From: Desulfobacterales bacterium
GTDB taxonomy: Bacteria > Desulfobacterota > Desulfobacteria > Desulfobacterales > Desulfosarcinaceae
Assembly (NCBI GenBank): GCA_016218685.1
Contig: JACRDD010000009.1
Coordinates: 52,387-116,386 of the forward strand
Direction of reading: 5' to 3'
Length of the DNA: 64,000 bases
Below are positions 1-9,826 of this stretch, in pieces. Each line of letters starts with the position of its first letter. Within the stretch, counting starts at the first letter, position 1. A program made the translations under genes and the position numbers. The notes beneath the pieces were generated by a model that was not told the DNA's origin, made no database searches, and saw only the letters and a program-made list of their open reading frames with translations.

Positions 1-118
1 GTATAACTGTCCGAATCCTTGTATGTTTTGAATCATAACCGCGCTCCCCTGGCCCATCGCATGCCGGTACTCGCGAAATGGTTATCGGCCGGAGCGGCAG
101 AGAACTTAAATATTTTTT

Positions 119-931
119 CTATTTTTTCTTCATCTTGCGATAAATGTCCTGAGGCAAAATATCCTCAAAGCGATAGTCTTTCCCATAATACCTTTCGATG
201 ATTTTATAAAATGTTCCGTTTGCCAAAATTATATCCAGACCTTTTCTGAATAATTGCAACGGGCCGTTCTGCCCTTTGGGAAATGCCATGGATGTCATTA
301 TTGAAATTACCGGTTTTTTAACGAATGAAAAGTTATTTGCAGAATCTGGAAATAATCTTTTAATTATATTCCGTCCGGTGAGATCGATCGCAACCGTCAA
401 GTCAATATGCCCGGCATCTAATTTTTTAAAATTTTGATCTAGCTCAGCTACCAGCTCAGTGGGAATGCCGGCCTTTTCCAAAAGAGGGATCGTCGAACTG
501 CCGCGTATGCTCCCGACCTTGTATTTTCTTAAATCACTTAATTGCTCATAAGCAATTCCATCAGGGAATCTCTCTGTCTTGTAGAAAAATACAATATTGG
601 CAGTTAACAGATCCACCGCTTCGACCAGGTGATCCTTCTTTTCTTTGGTAAACCAATTAATGGTCCCCAACATTGCATCATAATCGCTTTCAGTCAAAGA
701 CCACACGATTCGGGCCATGGGGATAAACTCAATCTGTATTTCTGTATCGACCGCTTTGAATGCTTGTACCGTGATATCATTCAGAACGCCGTTTCCCAGA
801 CCGGGCATGACATCCGGTTGGCTGAACGAAGGATGAATGGTCGAACTCACCTTAATGGGCTTAGAAGCAAAAGCACTGGCGCAGATGAATACCGAAAAAG
901 TGATAACGATGAAGCACACTGACCGTTGCAT
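119..931 (-). CDS. Periplasmic solute-binding protein (SBP_bac_3-like)
   Basis: About 270 residues, the usual size for family 3 extracellular solute-binding proteins. The start used here gives a clean signal peptide (Met-Gln-Arg, then a hydrophobic stretch ending near CASAFA) and is preceded by AGGAGGAAAA; a start six codons upstream would overlap that ribosome binding site. The body has the two-lobed SBP pattern with a 'GSIRGSST' segment near residue 140 and a conserved aromatic Tyr-Tyr-Gly end. It probably binds an amino acid or similar small solute in the periplasm. No permease or ATPase lies next to it. It follows the histidine kinase at 969-3626 by 37 bases on the same strand, so it may act as a ligand sensor for that kinase rather than in uptake; this is inference. 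Base composition is more AT-rich than most of the window. Confidence 0.8.
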   Translation of the reverse strand: MQRSVCFIVITFSVFICASAFASKPIKVSSTIHPSFSQPDVMPGLGNGVLNDITVQAFKAVDTEIQIEFIPMARIVWSLTESDYDAMLGTINWFTKEKKDHLVEAVDLLTANIVFFYKTERFPDGIAYEQLSDLRKYKVGSIRGSSTIPLLEKAGIPTELVAELDQNFKKLDAGHIDLTVAIDLTGRNIIKRLFPDSANNFSFVKKPVISIMTSMAFPKGQNGPLQLFRKGLDIILANGTFYKIIERYYGKDYRFEDILPQDIYRKMKKK

Positions 932-968
932 TTTTCCTCCTGGCTGCATTTATCGAAGGCTTTAATGA

Positions 969-3626
969 CTAACCGCCCAAAGCCTGCCTGACTTTAACCG
1001 CCAAATCTATAATGGAGAAGGGTTTGGAAACAAAGTGAACGCCCTCTTCCAGTTTGCCATGATGGGCAATGATATCGGCAGTATAGCCGGACATGTAGAG
1101 GCATATGATGCCGGGATGAATATGTCCGATACGCTCGGCCAACTCCCTGCCGTTCATCTTGGGCATGATGACATCGGTGAGTAGCAAATCTATTTTGCCA
1201 CCATGGGAACTGGCTATGTCTATGGCGTCCTTAGTCGTTCCGGCCGACAAGATAGTATATCCAAGCTGCTCCAGAATCATCTCCGCCAGTTCCAAGATGT
1301 TTGCATCGTCTTCCACGATCAGCACTGTTTCAGATCCCTGGGGAGGCGTTTCCGATCCATGTCCGGTTTCAATGGCCCTGACCTGTGCGTCAACCGCAGG
1401 AAAGTAGATCTGGAATGTAGCACCCTGACCAAGCTTGCTGTCTACGCGTACAAAACCATTGTTTTGTTTTGCAACGCCATACACGGTGGCCAATCCTAAG
1501 CCGGTGCCCCGGCCGATTTCCTTAGTCGTGAAAAAGGGCTCAAAGATTCGCGCCAAGGTTTCATCCGACATACCGCAACCCGTGTCACTGACGGACAGCA
1601 TCACATAACGGCCGGCCTTGCCATCTGCTGAATCCAGACATCCGTCTGCGTCCACGGTCACATTTTTGGTTTCAATGGTCACCTTGCCCACGCCACCGAT
1701 GGCATCTCTGGCATTGACCATGAGGTTGGCCAGAATCTGATCAATTTGGGATGGATCGATTTTGATCTTGTCTATCTCAGGGCCGGGCATCCAAGCCAAC
1801 TCGATGTCTTCACCGATAAGGCGTCGCAGCACTTTCAACATGCCGGTGATGGTTCCGTTAATATCCAGGACTGTGGGATTGATGGTCTGTTTGCGGGCAA
1901 AAGCAAGTAGTTGTCGTACCAGGCCGGCGGACCGAGTAACCGCATCATAAATTGATTTCAGCCGCTTGTTCAAATTTTCATTTGCGAAATCCTTTGACTG
2001 CATCAGGGCCAACTCCGTATTGCCCGTCACAACCGAGAGCATATTGTTAAAATCATGGGCAATACCACCGGCGAGGTGGCCCACGGCCTCCATTTTTTGG
2101 GCTTGGTGTAGCTGTGACTGAAGCCGTTCCCTGGCCTCCTCGGCAGCTTTGTGCTGGGTGATGTCCTGTAAGGTCAACTGGATAAGTTGGCGTTCGTTGG
2201 CCCTGAAGGTGATCACATGCACGATCGCGTCCCAAATCTCTTTATTGGGCCGCTGATGACGCCACTCGAACTCCTGGGCGCCCTCAGCCACAACTTTATG
2301 AACATAGTATTTGGCTTTTTCGGCTGAGGGGGTGCCGTCATATTGCGTTGGTGTCGACACATCCATGGGTGTTTTGCCCAAGGTCTCTTCTACCGTGGGA
2401 TAACCATAAACAGATGCCGCTGCCGGATTGCATTCGATGAACGTATAGGTCTCTATATCCATGATCACGATTGGAATCACGGAGCTCTCGAAAACGCGCT
2501 TGCGGAATGCCAGATTCTCCCGTTCCTTTTCTTCAGATAGCTTTCTGGCTTGAATATCCGCCACGACGCCATCAATATACCCTGCACCCTCTGTGTGGTC
2601 CTTGGTAGCACGCGCCGAAATGGAAGCCCAAAAGAGCTTGTCGTGCCGGGATCTTAACTGGCACTCAAATTCCTGCACCTGGCCAACGCGCTCAACTTCC
2701 GCTATCAAGCGTTTCCAGTCGCCCTGCTGGTAAAAAAAGGTTCCAATCCGCATGCTTTTTATATCCGCGGCCTCGGCAATGGATAGCATCTGGCGTAGAG
2801 CAGGATTGGTGCTGACCGGTTCGCCATCATATGAGATTCTAAAAACGCCCACGGGTATATTGTCATTCAGGGAGCGATAGCGCTGTTCGCTCTCCCGGAG
2901 CAATCGTTCGGTGGCTTCACGTTGTTCAATGTCTTCATGCACTCTCTCCTGAAGGGCATTGACCGCTGTCACAACTTGCTCCAACTCGTCCTGTCGCCTC
3001 CGGCGATCGAGTTGCAGTTTGGTATCCAGATGAGCGCTATCTATTTTACTACAAAATTCCGCCATGCGATTCAGGTGCCGGGCCACCAGTTTTTGGAACA
3101 GCAACATCACCACCAGGGCGGAGATAGTGACTAAAATGATGGTCGGGATGGCGTTGACGGCCACATAGTTCCATTGCTGTTTCGAGACGGCCGTATAATC
3201 CGGGTAAACGAAAAGTGTGCCGATTGCGGTGGCGGCGCCATTTTGGTGATGGTAGATCACTGGAAAAACATGAGGCTTTTGCTCCTTGGCAGGCCCAAAC
3301 CCCTCGGAGAGTTTGAGCTTCCGGGAGCTTAGTTCCTCTGTTAACTCGCAACGAGCAATGCCTTCGAGTTTGAGCATGCTTTTGAGTAATAGTTGCAGTT
3401 GGGTTTCATCAAAGGCGTATAAACTCGCTGCCACGGACGGCAAATAACTCTCGTTTATGAATTGAACGTTCTGCTGAATACGATTGATTCCGGTACGATA
3501 GCCATGGTGGTAGTAGACAAGCGTGGAAACGAATAGGGCAACCAAACTGGTGATCAAAACCAGAATAAAAAATTTATGGGAAAGCGTGTGCGCCTTATTC
3601 AAAGTGGGATTTTTCCAGGGCTTCAA
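969..3626 (-). CDS. Membrane hybrid histidine kinase (HAMP-PAS-PAS-HK-REC)
   Basis: 885 residues. Membrane helices lie near residues 17-38 and 153-177 and enclose a periplasmic sensor region of about 115 residues. A HAMP linker follows, then two PAS domains (about 250-365 and 375-500), a HisKA domain with the phospho-acceptor motif '[11 protein letters not shown]', an ATPase domain with N-box '[10 protein letters not shown]' and G-box '[13 protein letters not shown]', and a C-terminal receiver domain (about 765-885) with acceptor Asp in 'LLLTDVIMP' and the conserved Lys in 'VSKPFS'. The start is TTG, chosen because GGAGGTG lies eight bases upstream and no ATG fits as well. Expected to autophosphorylate and pass phosphate to its own receiver. 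No separate output regulator is adjacent; the gene downstream is a solute-binding protein. The two probably form one transcription unit. Confidence 0.9.
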   Translation of the reverse strand: MKPWKNPTLNKAHTLSHKFFILVLITSLVALFVSTLVYYHHGYRTGINRIQQNVQFINESYLPSVAASLYAFDETQLQLLLKSMLKLEGIARCELTEELSSRKLKLSEGFGPAKEQKPHVFPVIYHHQNGAATAIGTLFVYPDYTAVSKQQWNYVAVNAIPTIILVTISALVVMLLFQKLVARHLNRMAEFCSKIDSAHLDTKLQLDRRRRQDELEQVVTAVNALQERVHEDIEQREATERLLRESEQRYRSLNDNIPVGVFRISYDGEPVSTNPALRQMLSIAEAADIKSMRIGTFFYQQGDWKRLIAEVERVGQVQEFECQLRSRHDKLFWASISARATKDHTEGAGYIDGVVADIQARKLSEEKERENLAFRKRVFESSVIPIVIMDIETYTFIECNPAAASVYGYPTVEETLGKTPMDVSTPTQYDGTPSAEKAKYYVHKVVAEGAQEFEWRHQRPNKEIWDAIVHVITFRANERQLIQLTLQDITQHKAAEEARERLQSQLHQAQKMEAVGHLAGGIAHDFNNMLSVVTGNTELALMQSKDFANENLNKRLKSIYDAVTRSAGLVRQLLAFARKQTINPTVLDINGTITGMLKVLRRLIGEDIELAWMPGPEIDKIKIDPSQIDQILANLMVNARDAIGGVGKVTIETKNVTVDADGCLDSADGKAGRYVMLSVSDTGCGMSDETLARIFEPFFTTKEIGRGTGLGLATVYGVAKQNNGFVRVDSKLGQGATFQIYFPAVDAQVRAIETGHGSETPPQGSETVLIVEDDANILELAEMILEQLGYTILSAGTTKDAIDIASSHGGKIDLLLTDVIMPKMNGRELAERIGHIHPGIICLYMSGYTADIIAHHGKLEEGVHFVSKPFSIIDLAVKVRQALGG

Positions 3627-3843
3627 CCCCGCACCTCCTATCGTTGCGCATCGATAGGATTTGGGCTGTATTTATTGGTGTCGGCCATCCGTTTACGCCC
3701 GTCTTCCTTTTGTGCAACGATAACGCATAGATATGCCGTATCAGAGCTCGCGCTAATCGAAGAACAAATTTTCTGTTATGATATCGGCGCAATACAATTG
3801 GAACTTAAAAAGAAAGTGCATCCGATTCCTTGACAACCTCGCG

Positions 3844-3867
3844 ATCGATGGCACGGTCGCCATCGAT
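3844..3867. repeat. 9-bp inverted repeat downstream of the hydrolase gene
   Basis: ATCGATGGC and GCCATCGAT face each other across six bases. It lies 50 bases past the stop of the minus-strand hydrolase gene and could be a transcript-end hairpin, but no immediate T-run follows on the minus strand. The rest of 3627-3916 holds the upstream region of the kinase gene and nothing else I can name. Confidence 0.4.
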
Positions 3868-3916
3868 GGGTGGCAAAGCGATTGCTGCATTTCGCGGGGA
3901 GGGGATTGGAGAAGCG

Positions 3917-4522
3917 TCAGCCGATAGCCGCGGCGATTTCCCGTTCCAGGGTTTGGAAGTGTCCCCAGAAGGAGTGATCGGCGCCCTGGATGACGCTGAG
4001 CCGGGCCTGGGCGTGCCAATGGGGCAGGGCAAGGTTGATCTGGCCGGGCGGGGCCAGATCGTCCAGGCTGCCGGTAAAAACGTGGTGCAATCCGGGAATG
4101 GTCATTTTGGTGAAATCGATGAAGGCCACCGGCGGAGCTACCAGCAAGAGGCGGTGGGGGTGATCCCCGGCGCTGCGCGCCCAAGCGGCCAAAACCCAGG
4201 CGCCGAAAGAGTACCCCGCCAGGTCGATGCGCTGGAAACCCAAGTTTTTCAGACAGGTGATGGCCGCCTGGACATCGACTTGCTCGCCGATGCCGTCCTC
4301 ATGATGGCCGCTGCTGCGGCCCGTGCCTCTGAAATTGAAGCGCAGGGTGCTCCAGCCTTCCTGGTTGTAAGCCTCGGCGATGGCGGTCACCACGCCGTTG
4401 TCCATATCGCCCCCGTATAGAGGATGGGGATGCGTGATGACCACGGCCTGTTTGGGCGAGGCCATCAGCAGGCGGCCCTCCAGGCGGACTTCGGCGTCGT
4501 TGAAAAAAATGGTTTTTTCCAT
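3917..4522 (-). CDS. Small alpha/beta hydrolase
   Basis: About 201 residues, the length of the compact alpha/beta hydrolases of the dienelactone hydrolase/KANL3-Tex30-like group. The nucleophile elbow is 'GYSFG', the oxyanion strand is 'VVITHPHPLYGG', and a late His in 'GADHSFWG' completes the expected Ser-Asp-His triad. The turn 'NFRGTGRSSG' is typical of the family. The product is probably cytoplasmic, because no signal peptide is seen. Substrate unknown. The start is uncertain: an ATG five codons further upstream (4537) is also possible, and neither has a strong ribosome binding site. It is the last gene of a likely operon with the CBS/ACT protein and the universal stress protein. Confidence 0.8.
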   Translation of the reverse strand: MEKTIFFNDAEVRLEGRLLMASPKQAVVITHPHPLYGGDMDNGVVTAIAEAYNQEGWSTLRFNFRGTGRSSGHHEDGIGEQVDVQAAITCLKNLGFQRIDLAGYSFGAWVLAAWARSAGDHPHRLLLVAPPVAFIDFTKMTIPGLHHVFTGSLDDLAPPGQINLALPHWHAQARLSVIQGADHSFWGHFQTLEREIAAAIG

Positions 4523-4576
4523 CGTGCGGGTACCCATCTCTATTGATAGCGCCGGGGGCGCGTCGATACGATCATC

Positions 4577-5260
4577 TCACTCGCTGAAGATTTTGCGCCG
4601 GTTCTCGCGATGGTCCACCATATAGAGCAGTTGGGCCACACGGCCGATCTGTTCCAGCAGGCTCTCGGTCTTCTCGCGATCGATCTTGTAGACGCGGAAA
4701 TAGACCCGACGATAGCCTTCCTGGCAGCGCTTGTAGGAGGTCATGATGCTGGCCATCTTACCGCCGACCTGACGCACGAGATTGGCCACTTCCATGATCG
4801 AGCCCGGCCGATCTTCGAGCAGGATGGCGATGTGCATGCCGCGGTCGTGCAGACCGGTCAAGGAGACCAGGGCGCTGAATAGATCGTTCTGGGTGATGAT
4901 ACCCTTCAACTCGCCCTGGCCGTCAACCACCGGCAGGGCCGCGATCTTGTGCCTCTGCAAAATTTCGGCGGCCTCTTCGATAGTAAAATCCTGGGGAACC
5001 GTGATGGCCGGCTTGCTCATGATGTCGGCCACTTTGATCTTGTCCAGCAGGTAGATCAATTCGTGCACGTCCAGGGTGGTGGCATCCGATGCCGATGCGC
5101 GCTTCAGGTCGCCGTCGCTGAGTATGCCGACGAGCTTGTTGTCCTTGAGGACCGGCAGTTGGTGGATCTGGTGCTTTTTGATCAGGTCCATGGCCCGTTT
5201 CATGGAGTCGCCGGGGGTAATCGTAACGACCTCTTTACTCATCCAGTATTTGACCAGCAT
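4577..5260 (-). CDS. CBS-pair and ACT domain protein (AcuB-like)
   Basis: 227 residues. Two CBS motifs occupy about residues 1-60 and 75-135; the second includes 'IAALPVVDGQGELKGIIT'. An ACT-like domain ('HIAILLEDRPGSIMEVANL') follows from about residue 140 to 215. This CBS-CBS-ACT order matches AcuB-type proteins, which bind adenine nucleotides and small metabolites and act as energy or metabolite sensors. The start is set by AAGGAGGAAAGGCC directly before the ATG; a longer open frame upstream lacks such a signal. It sits between a universal stress protein and a hydrolase on the same strand, which fits a stress or energy-status operon. The target it regulates is not visible here. Confidence 0.88.
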   Translation of the reverse strand: MLVKYWMSKEVVTITPGDSMKRAMDLIKKHQIHQLPVLKDNKLVGILSDGDLKRASASDATTLDVHELIYLLDKIKVADIMSKPAITVPQDFTIEEAAEILQRHKIAALPVVDGQGELKGIITQNDLFSALVSLTGLHDRGMHIAILLEDRPGSIMEVANLVRQVGGKMASIMTSYKRCQEGYRRVYFRVYKIDREKTESLLEQIGRVAQLLYMVDHRENRRKIFSE

Positions 5261-5352
5261 GGCCTTTCCTCCTTGGTTGGGTGGAACGGATTGATGCCTC
5301 CCGGATGTCGGGCCGGTCCGCCCGTTCGCGAACCTCGTCCGGGACAATGCTT

Positions 5353-5823
5353 CTATTGATCGAAGAACTTATCTCCGCGGATGCTCAGCATCGGAATGGG
5401 GCTGCGACGGTACATGGCCCGGGCGCAGGAACCCATGACCACATCGGCCAGGTCGGTGCGACCCTTGGTGGCCATGATGAGCAGATCCGGCGTTTCTTCA
5501 TCGATGACTTCCAGTAGTTTTTGATAGGGGATGCCGATGCGTACGATCGAGCGGGTGGTGCCCGGGTCGGCATGGCAGCTTTGGATCAATTTGTTCAACT
5601 CTTCGTGCCGTTCGCGCAGACGTTCGTTGATGAACTGATCGAACTGAAAGGTGGCGTATGTCGCCATGATGCTCTGAACGGCATCGATATCGCGTTGATT
5701 GATGACATTGACCATCAGCAGGTCCGCTCCCAAATCATTGGCCAGCTGGGTGGCATACTGGGCCATGGGCAGGGAGTATTTCGAAAAATCGACCGCTACC
5801 ATGATGGTGTGAATGTGGGACAT
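5353..5823 (-). CDS. Universal stress protein (UspA family)
   Basis: 156 residues, one Usp domain. The start 'MSHIHTIMVAVDFSKYS' is typical, and the ATP-binding loop is represented by 'MATKGRTDLADVVMGSCA', close to the G-2x-G-9x-G(S/T) signature although the final residues differ (GSCARA). The start is preceded by AAAGGAGCGCGCT; a longer open frame upstream is unsupported. Proteins of this family are cytoplasmic, dimeric and often nucleotide-binding. First gene of a probable operon with the CBS/ACT protein and the hydrolase. Confidence 0.9.
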   Translation of the reverse strand: MSHIHTIMVAVDFSKYSLPMAQYATQLANDLGADLLMVNVINQRDIDAVQSIMATYATFQFDQFINERLRERHEELNKLIQSCHADPGTTRSIVRIGIPYQKLLEVIDEETPDLLIMATKGRTDLADVVMGSCARAMYRRSPIPMLSIRGDKFFDQ

Positions 5824-6134
5824 AGCGCGCTCCTTTCGTTGTTTCGTCATTTTGGGGTCAATGGCGCGTACTGCCTTGATTAGCAAGGAGCATACCACGG
5901 TGGCTGTGGATGTGCCAAACTATAATCATATGAAAAGATTGATTTAAATTGTGCCGTTGGCCTTTCGGGCCAGTAGGCGGTCGTGTCGAACTTCTTTACA
6001 GGCTGTCAATTGCGGACCAGACCCGGGGTTCGGGAAGGGGCGGAGGGCAAGTGATGCAGTCGTTCGCCGGAGGCTCGGCAAGCGCAGCTTTGCTTCTGCC
6101 TGTGCGAGCCTCCAGTTCTTTCATTCGTCGGCTG
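5824..6134. other. Intergenic region with one hairpin
   Basis: 311 bases between the universal stress gene and the esterase gene, both on the minus strand. It should carry the promoter for the stress operon and the transcript end of the esterase. The only clear structure is an imperfect palindrome with arms GGAGGCTCGGCA (6069-6080) and TGCGAGCCTCC (6103-6113), without a T-run on the minus strand. No gene or RNA was recognised. Confidence 0.5.
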
Positions 6135-8240
6135 TTACGGCGCAGAGCAGTTTTCCTGATAAAAATCGTCCGTTCCGAATATATCGCCATACACCCTGCA
6201 GTGATCCGCATCGGTCCTGAATCCGGTTTCGCTTTGCAGGCTGTTCTTTATATCGTCCGCATAGAGGTGAAAATCGGCCATATGGATGCCGGCATCGGCG
6301 GGCGTGTCGAAAATCATCAAATTCTTGCCGCCTTCCGCGTTTGTCCAAGGGGTCCAGGCCACAGCCTGGGGCGCCTGGGGCCTGCCCGTTCCGGGCGAGC
6401 CGTCATATGCCATGGCGGCCCAATAAGAAGACATGCTTTGCGCCAGCGCGATTCGGCCGTCTTTGTTGGCAGGCGTATAGGTCATGACCATCAAATCCAT
6501 GAGCACCATGCTCGGATCGGCAAAGACATAGGGGATTTCGATACCGTGGGCGGCACCCACCATGAAGCTTAAGTCAACCCCCATGATATTGGGTTCCTCA
6601 TCCCAATCGAAGCGGTAGACATAGATACCGTCGGGCTGATGCAGGCTGATGGCCGCGGCGACCTCATCCACCGAGGTGACCTTCCACATGTTCGAGTAGT
6701 ACTTGGCGGCAAGCTCGTAGTTCTTGGGCTTGATGACGATGGGAATCGTATCCATCACGTTCAGCGCATAGTCCGGGTCCATCATCAAGAAGAGCTTGTA
6801 CTCGTCCCGATTGGTGCCGAGCATGATCGGTACCTGATGATACTCGCCGGCCTTGAAAACGGACAATGGATCTTTGCGCGGAAGCACATGGCCGTCCTGG
6901 ATGCCCGTGGGCATGATGATCATTCCGCCGAACTGGGGCTCGGTGCCGTAGGCCGAAATCAATTTGGCCGCAGGCATGGCGCGCAGATAGGCTTCGATGG
7001 CCTCATCCGCCATGGCATCCTGAAGCCGTTTGGCCGCCGGCCGGTCGGCGGCCAGGCCGTCGGCCATGAGCAGACGATTGACGGTTTCCCGGGAGCTGGT
7101 GGGGTAGCCGGGCACGGCGTCATCCACATAGTTTTCCGCCACACTCATGGGCTGCCAGTTGCTGTTGCCGGCCACCCATTCGATGACCGGGCTCTGGGCG
7201 ATGGCGCGGTGGAACAGCCCTGCGCTCAAGGGCGACGCCAACATCGAGAGGGTGTTGAAAGCCCCGGCTGATTCGCCGAACAAGGTGACATTGTGCCGGT
7301 CTCCGCCAAAGGCTGCGATGTTCGCTTGCACCCATTCCAGGGCCCGGACGATATCCAGGGTGCCGAAATTGCCCGAACGATCTTCGGGCGTGCTGCCCTC
7401 GCCCCGCAGGGCCGGATGGGCAAACCAGCCCAGCGGCCCCAATCTGTAATTGATGGCCACGACGACGACATTGTGCTTCTCGGCCAGCATTTTGCCGTTG
7501 TAGGCTGCGCCTTCACCGATGGAGTTGCCCCCGCCATGCACCCAGAACATGACGGGCTTCTGACCGGCCGTATCCGGCGCCCAGATGTTGAGGTAGAGGC
7601 AGTCCTCGCCGCCCATCACCTGGCCGTCATACTCCGGCGGGTAGTTGCTCAGCATGTTCACATACTGGGTGCAGGGCTGGCAGGCGGTGGTGGCCATCAG
7701 GGTCTTGGCCCACGGGGTTTCGGGTTGTGGCGCTTTCCAGCGCAACTCCTTGACCGGTGGTTTCGCGAAGGGCACGCCATACCATGCGGCGATGCCGTTT
7801 TCTTCGCGCTTGCCGATGAGCGTGCCCGATGCGATGCGCCGGATGGTGTCGCTGCGCATGGCAAAATGAACGTTGCCGACATTCTGGGTGCTTCTCTTGA
7901 CCACGGTTTGGGAGGGTGCGCCCGTGTAGCCGTTCGGCGGCGTCAGCGTCACTTTGTAAATGCCGCTGGGGATATCCTGGAATTCATATGCGCCTAAAAT
8001 ATTGGTGACGGCCGTTTTTTGAAGGCTGTTGCCGGTCAGCGTCAGACTCACGCGGCGTATACCGCGACCATCCAGGGTGACTTTGCCCGAGATCGATCCG
8101 CTGCCCGTTCCGGTTTCTTCACCGGAGCCGTCGCAGCCCCAAAGCAGAAACAGGCCGATCCAAAGAATGGCTATCCAAAACGACCGTTTCCTGATTCCGA
8201 AAAAAGCCCCTACCCGGCCATAACTGCGCGCGTCAGCCAT
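6135..8240 (-). CDS. Type B carboxylesterase lipoprotein with N-terminal regulatory-like beta domain
   Basis: 701 residues. A membrane-anchoring segment ends in a lipobox, 'LFLLWGC', so the mature protein is probably lipidated. A carboxypeptidase-regulatory-like beta domain follows (about 45-120, 'ISGKVTLDGRGIRRVSLTL'), then a carboxylesterase type B domain: 'EDCLYLNIW', oxyanion hole 'VHGGGN', nucleophile 'GESAGAFN', acidic residue in 'GTNRDEYKLF' and His in 'GAAHGIEIPYVF'. It should hydrolyse carboxylic esters at the cell envelope; the substrate is unknown. The start follows AGAGGGGGATACACCG; the longer frame upstream covers an operator-like palindrome and is unlikely to be translated. The 3' end and the kinase/regulator genes upstream are separate units. 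Confidence 0.9.
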   Translation of the reverse strand: MADARSYGRVGAFFGIRKRSFWIAILWIGLFLLWGCDGSGEETGTGSGSISGKVTLDGRGIRRVSLTLTGNSLQKTAVTNILGAYEFQDIPSGIYKVTLTPPNGYTGAPSQTVVKRSTQNVGNVHFAMRSDTIRRIASGTLIGKREENGIAAWYGVPFAKPPVKELRWKAPQPETPWAKTLMATTACQPCTQYVNMLSNYPPEYDGQVMGGEDCLYLNIWAPDTAGQKPVMFWVHGGGNSIGEGAAYNGKMLAEKHNVVVVAINYRLGPLGWFAHPALRGEGSTPEDRSGNFGTLDIVRALEWVQANIAAFGGDRHNVTLFGESAGAFNTLSMLASPLSAGLFHRAIAQSPVIEWVAGNSNWQPMSVAENYVDDAVPGYPTSSRETVNRLLMADGLAADRPAAKRLQDAMADEAIEAYLRAMPAAKLISAYGTEPQFGGMIIMPTGIQDGHVLPRKDPLSVFKAGEYHQVPIMLGTNRDEYKLFLMMDPDYALNVMDTIPIVIKPKNYELAAKYYSNMWKVTSVDEVAAAISLHQPDGIYVYRFDWDEEPNIMGVDLSFMVGAAHGIEIPYVFADPSMVLMDLMVMTYTPANKDGRIALAQSMSSYWAAMAYDGSPGTGRPQAPQAVAWTPWTNAEGGKNLMIFDTPADAGIHMADFHLYADDIKNSLQSETGFRTDADHCRVYGDIFGTDDFYQENCSAP

Positions 8241-8302
8241 CGGTGTATCCCCCTCTTGTGATGTTTTTCGAAGATTTGGCGGAATGGAAAAGTCTAATAC
8301 AA

Positions 8303-8316
8303 ACTGACACGTCAGT
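8303..8316. promoter_or_regulatory. TetR-type operator-like palindrome upstream of the esterase
   Basis: ACTGAC-AC-GTCAGT is a perfect 6+2+6 inverted repeat 63 bases upstream of the esterase start. On the minus strand a TATTAG -10-like element lies just downstream of it, so a bound repressor would block transcription. The sequence style resembles operators of TetR/FadR-like regulators of acyl metabolism, but no TetR gene is present in the window. Confidence 0.45.
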
Positions 8317-8365
8317 CTAATCGGTGGCGCGCGAAAAATCAACTGTAAAGTTAAGGCAGGGTTCG

Positions 8366-9805
8366 TTACGAATCGGCCGTGGTCTTCACCGAAGTTTGGA
8401 TTTTAAGGTTGTACTTCTCGATCTTGGAGTGCAGGGTGGGCCGGGAAAGTCCCAGGATCTTGGCCGCCCGCGAGCGGTTGCCGTCGGTGACATTGAGGGC
8501 TTCGGTGATCAGCAGGCTGGCGAAATGATCCATGCAGGCTTCGAAGACGTTGCCGTCGCCTTGGCCTAAAATCTGCTCCCGCACCCATTGGCGGATGACC
8601 TCTTCGGTGGACGCATTGCCCTTGGGGCACTGGCGGTTTTCCTGGCCGGTGACCTGGGCGATATCGGCCGTGCTGATGGGGGTGCCGCGGTTGAAGATCA
8701 GCGCCTTCTGCAAGGTGTTGGCCAATTCGCGCACGTTGCCGGGCCATTCGCGTTGTTGCAGGTCATGCAATACGCCTTTGGCCAGGCCCGGGTTGTCCAT
8801 GCCCAGGTCGGCGGCAAAACGGGAAAGGAAGTAGTCGCTGAGCAGCGGAATGTCTTCGGTGCGCTCGCTCAGGGGCGGCAGCCAGATGGTGATCACCTTC
8901 AGGCGGTAGTAGAGATCTTCGCGGAATAGTCCCTGGGTGATGAGGGTTTCCAGATCGCGATTGGTGGCCGCGATGATGCGCACGTCCACGGGGATCGTTT
9001 CCCGGCCGCCCAGGCGTTCGATGCTTTTCTCCTGCAGCAGGCGCAACATTTTGGCCTGCAGGTTCATGGGCATGTCGCCGATCTCGTCCAAAAAGATGGT
9101 GCCGCCCGAGGCCTGTTCGATTTTGCCGACCCGGCGGTGATTGGCGCCGGTGAAGGCCCCCTTTTCATAGCCGAACAATTCGCTCTCCAGCAGGGTGTCG
9201 GGGATGGCCACGCAGTTGATCACCAGAAACGGCCGGGTGGCCCGCAGGCTGTGCTGGAAGATGGCCCGGGCGGCCAACTCTTTGCCGGTGCCCGAATCGC
9301 CCCGGATCAGCACGGTGGCATCGGTGGCCGCCACGCGTCCGATGGCCTTATAGACTTTCTGCATGGCCGGGCTGCGGCCGATGATGGCATCCTGGGCCGC
9401 TTCGCCGGGCGTACCGTTCACGGCCACGGTGGAACGCATGAAACGGCCGGCTTCCAGAGCCTGTTTGATGGTGGAGAGCATGTCCGGAATATCGAAGGGC
9501 TTGAGCACGTAATCGAAGGCGCCCATTTTGGTGGCTTCGATGGCCGTTTCGGTGGTGCCATAGGCGGTCATGATGATGGCCGGCACCCTTTGGTCGATGG
9601 CGTGGATGGTTTTGAAGGTTTCCAGGCCGCTCATGCCCGGCAGGCGCACATCCAGGATCACCAGGTCGGGCATCTTTTCGCGCACGATACGCAGGCCGGC
9701 TTCGCCCGACGCGGCGGTTTGGACCACATAGCCCTCTTCGGTGAGCAGCTTGTTGAAGCTTTTGCGCAAGGGATCGTCATCGTCGATAATCAGAATGGTG
9801 GTCAC
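8366..9805 (-). CDS. NtrC-family sigma-54 response regulator
   Basis: 479 residues: receiver domain (about 3-115) with acidic pocket 'IIDDDD' and acceptor Asp in 'LVILDVRLPG'; AAA+ sigma-54 interaction domain (about 145-370) with Walker A 'GDSGTGKE' and the sigma-54 contact loop 'GAFTGA'; C-terminal Fis-type helix-turn-helix ('NRSRAAKILGLSRPTLHSK'). Start is GTG with AAGGAG seven bases upstream. It starts 21 bases after the stop of the histidine kinase gene on the same strand, so the pair is a two-component system that should activate sigma-54 promoters. Target genes are not proven; no consensus -24/-12 site was seen in the neighbouring TauE or PEP-synthase-like upstream regions. Confidence 0.93.
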   Translation of the reverse strand: MTTILIIDDDDPLRKSFNKLLTEEGYVVQTAASGEAGLRIVREKMPDLVILDVRLPGMSGLETFKTIHAIDQRVPAIIMTAYGTTETAIEATKMGAFDYVLKPFDIPDMLSTIKQALEAGRFMRSTVAVNGTPGEAAQDAIIGRSPAMQKVYKAIGRVAATDATVLIRGDSGTGKELAARAIFQHSLRATRPFLVINCVAIPDTLLESELFGYEKGAFTGANHRRVGKIEQASGGTIFLDEIGDMPMNLQAKMLRLLQEKSIERLGGRETIPVDVRIIAATNRDLETLITQGLFREDLYYRLKVITIWLPPLSERTEDIPLLSDYFLSRFAADLGMDNPGLAKGVLHDLQQREWPGNVRELANTLQKALIFNRGTPISTADIAQVTGQENRQCPKGNASTEEVIRQWVREQILGQGDGNVFEACMDHFASLLITEALNVTDGNRSRAAKILGLSRPTLHSKIEKYNLKIQTSVKTTADS

Positions 9806-9826
9806 GGATGGCTCCTTGAAGCTATT

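Noticed and set aside
3870..3884. TGGCAAAGCGATTGC, close to the sigma-54 consensus on the plus strand
   Set aside because: No plus-strand gene lies downstream for 14 kb; it would only give antisense RNA to the hydrolase, so a chance match is likely.
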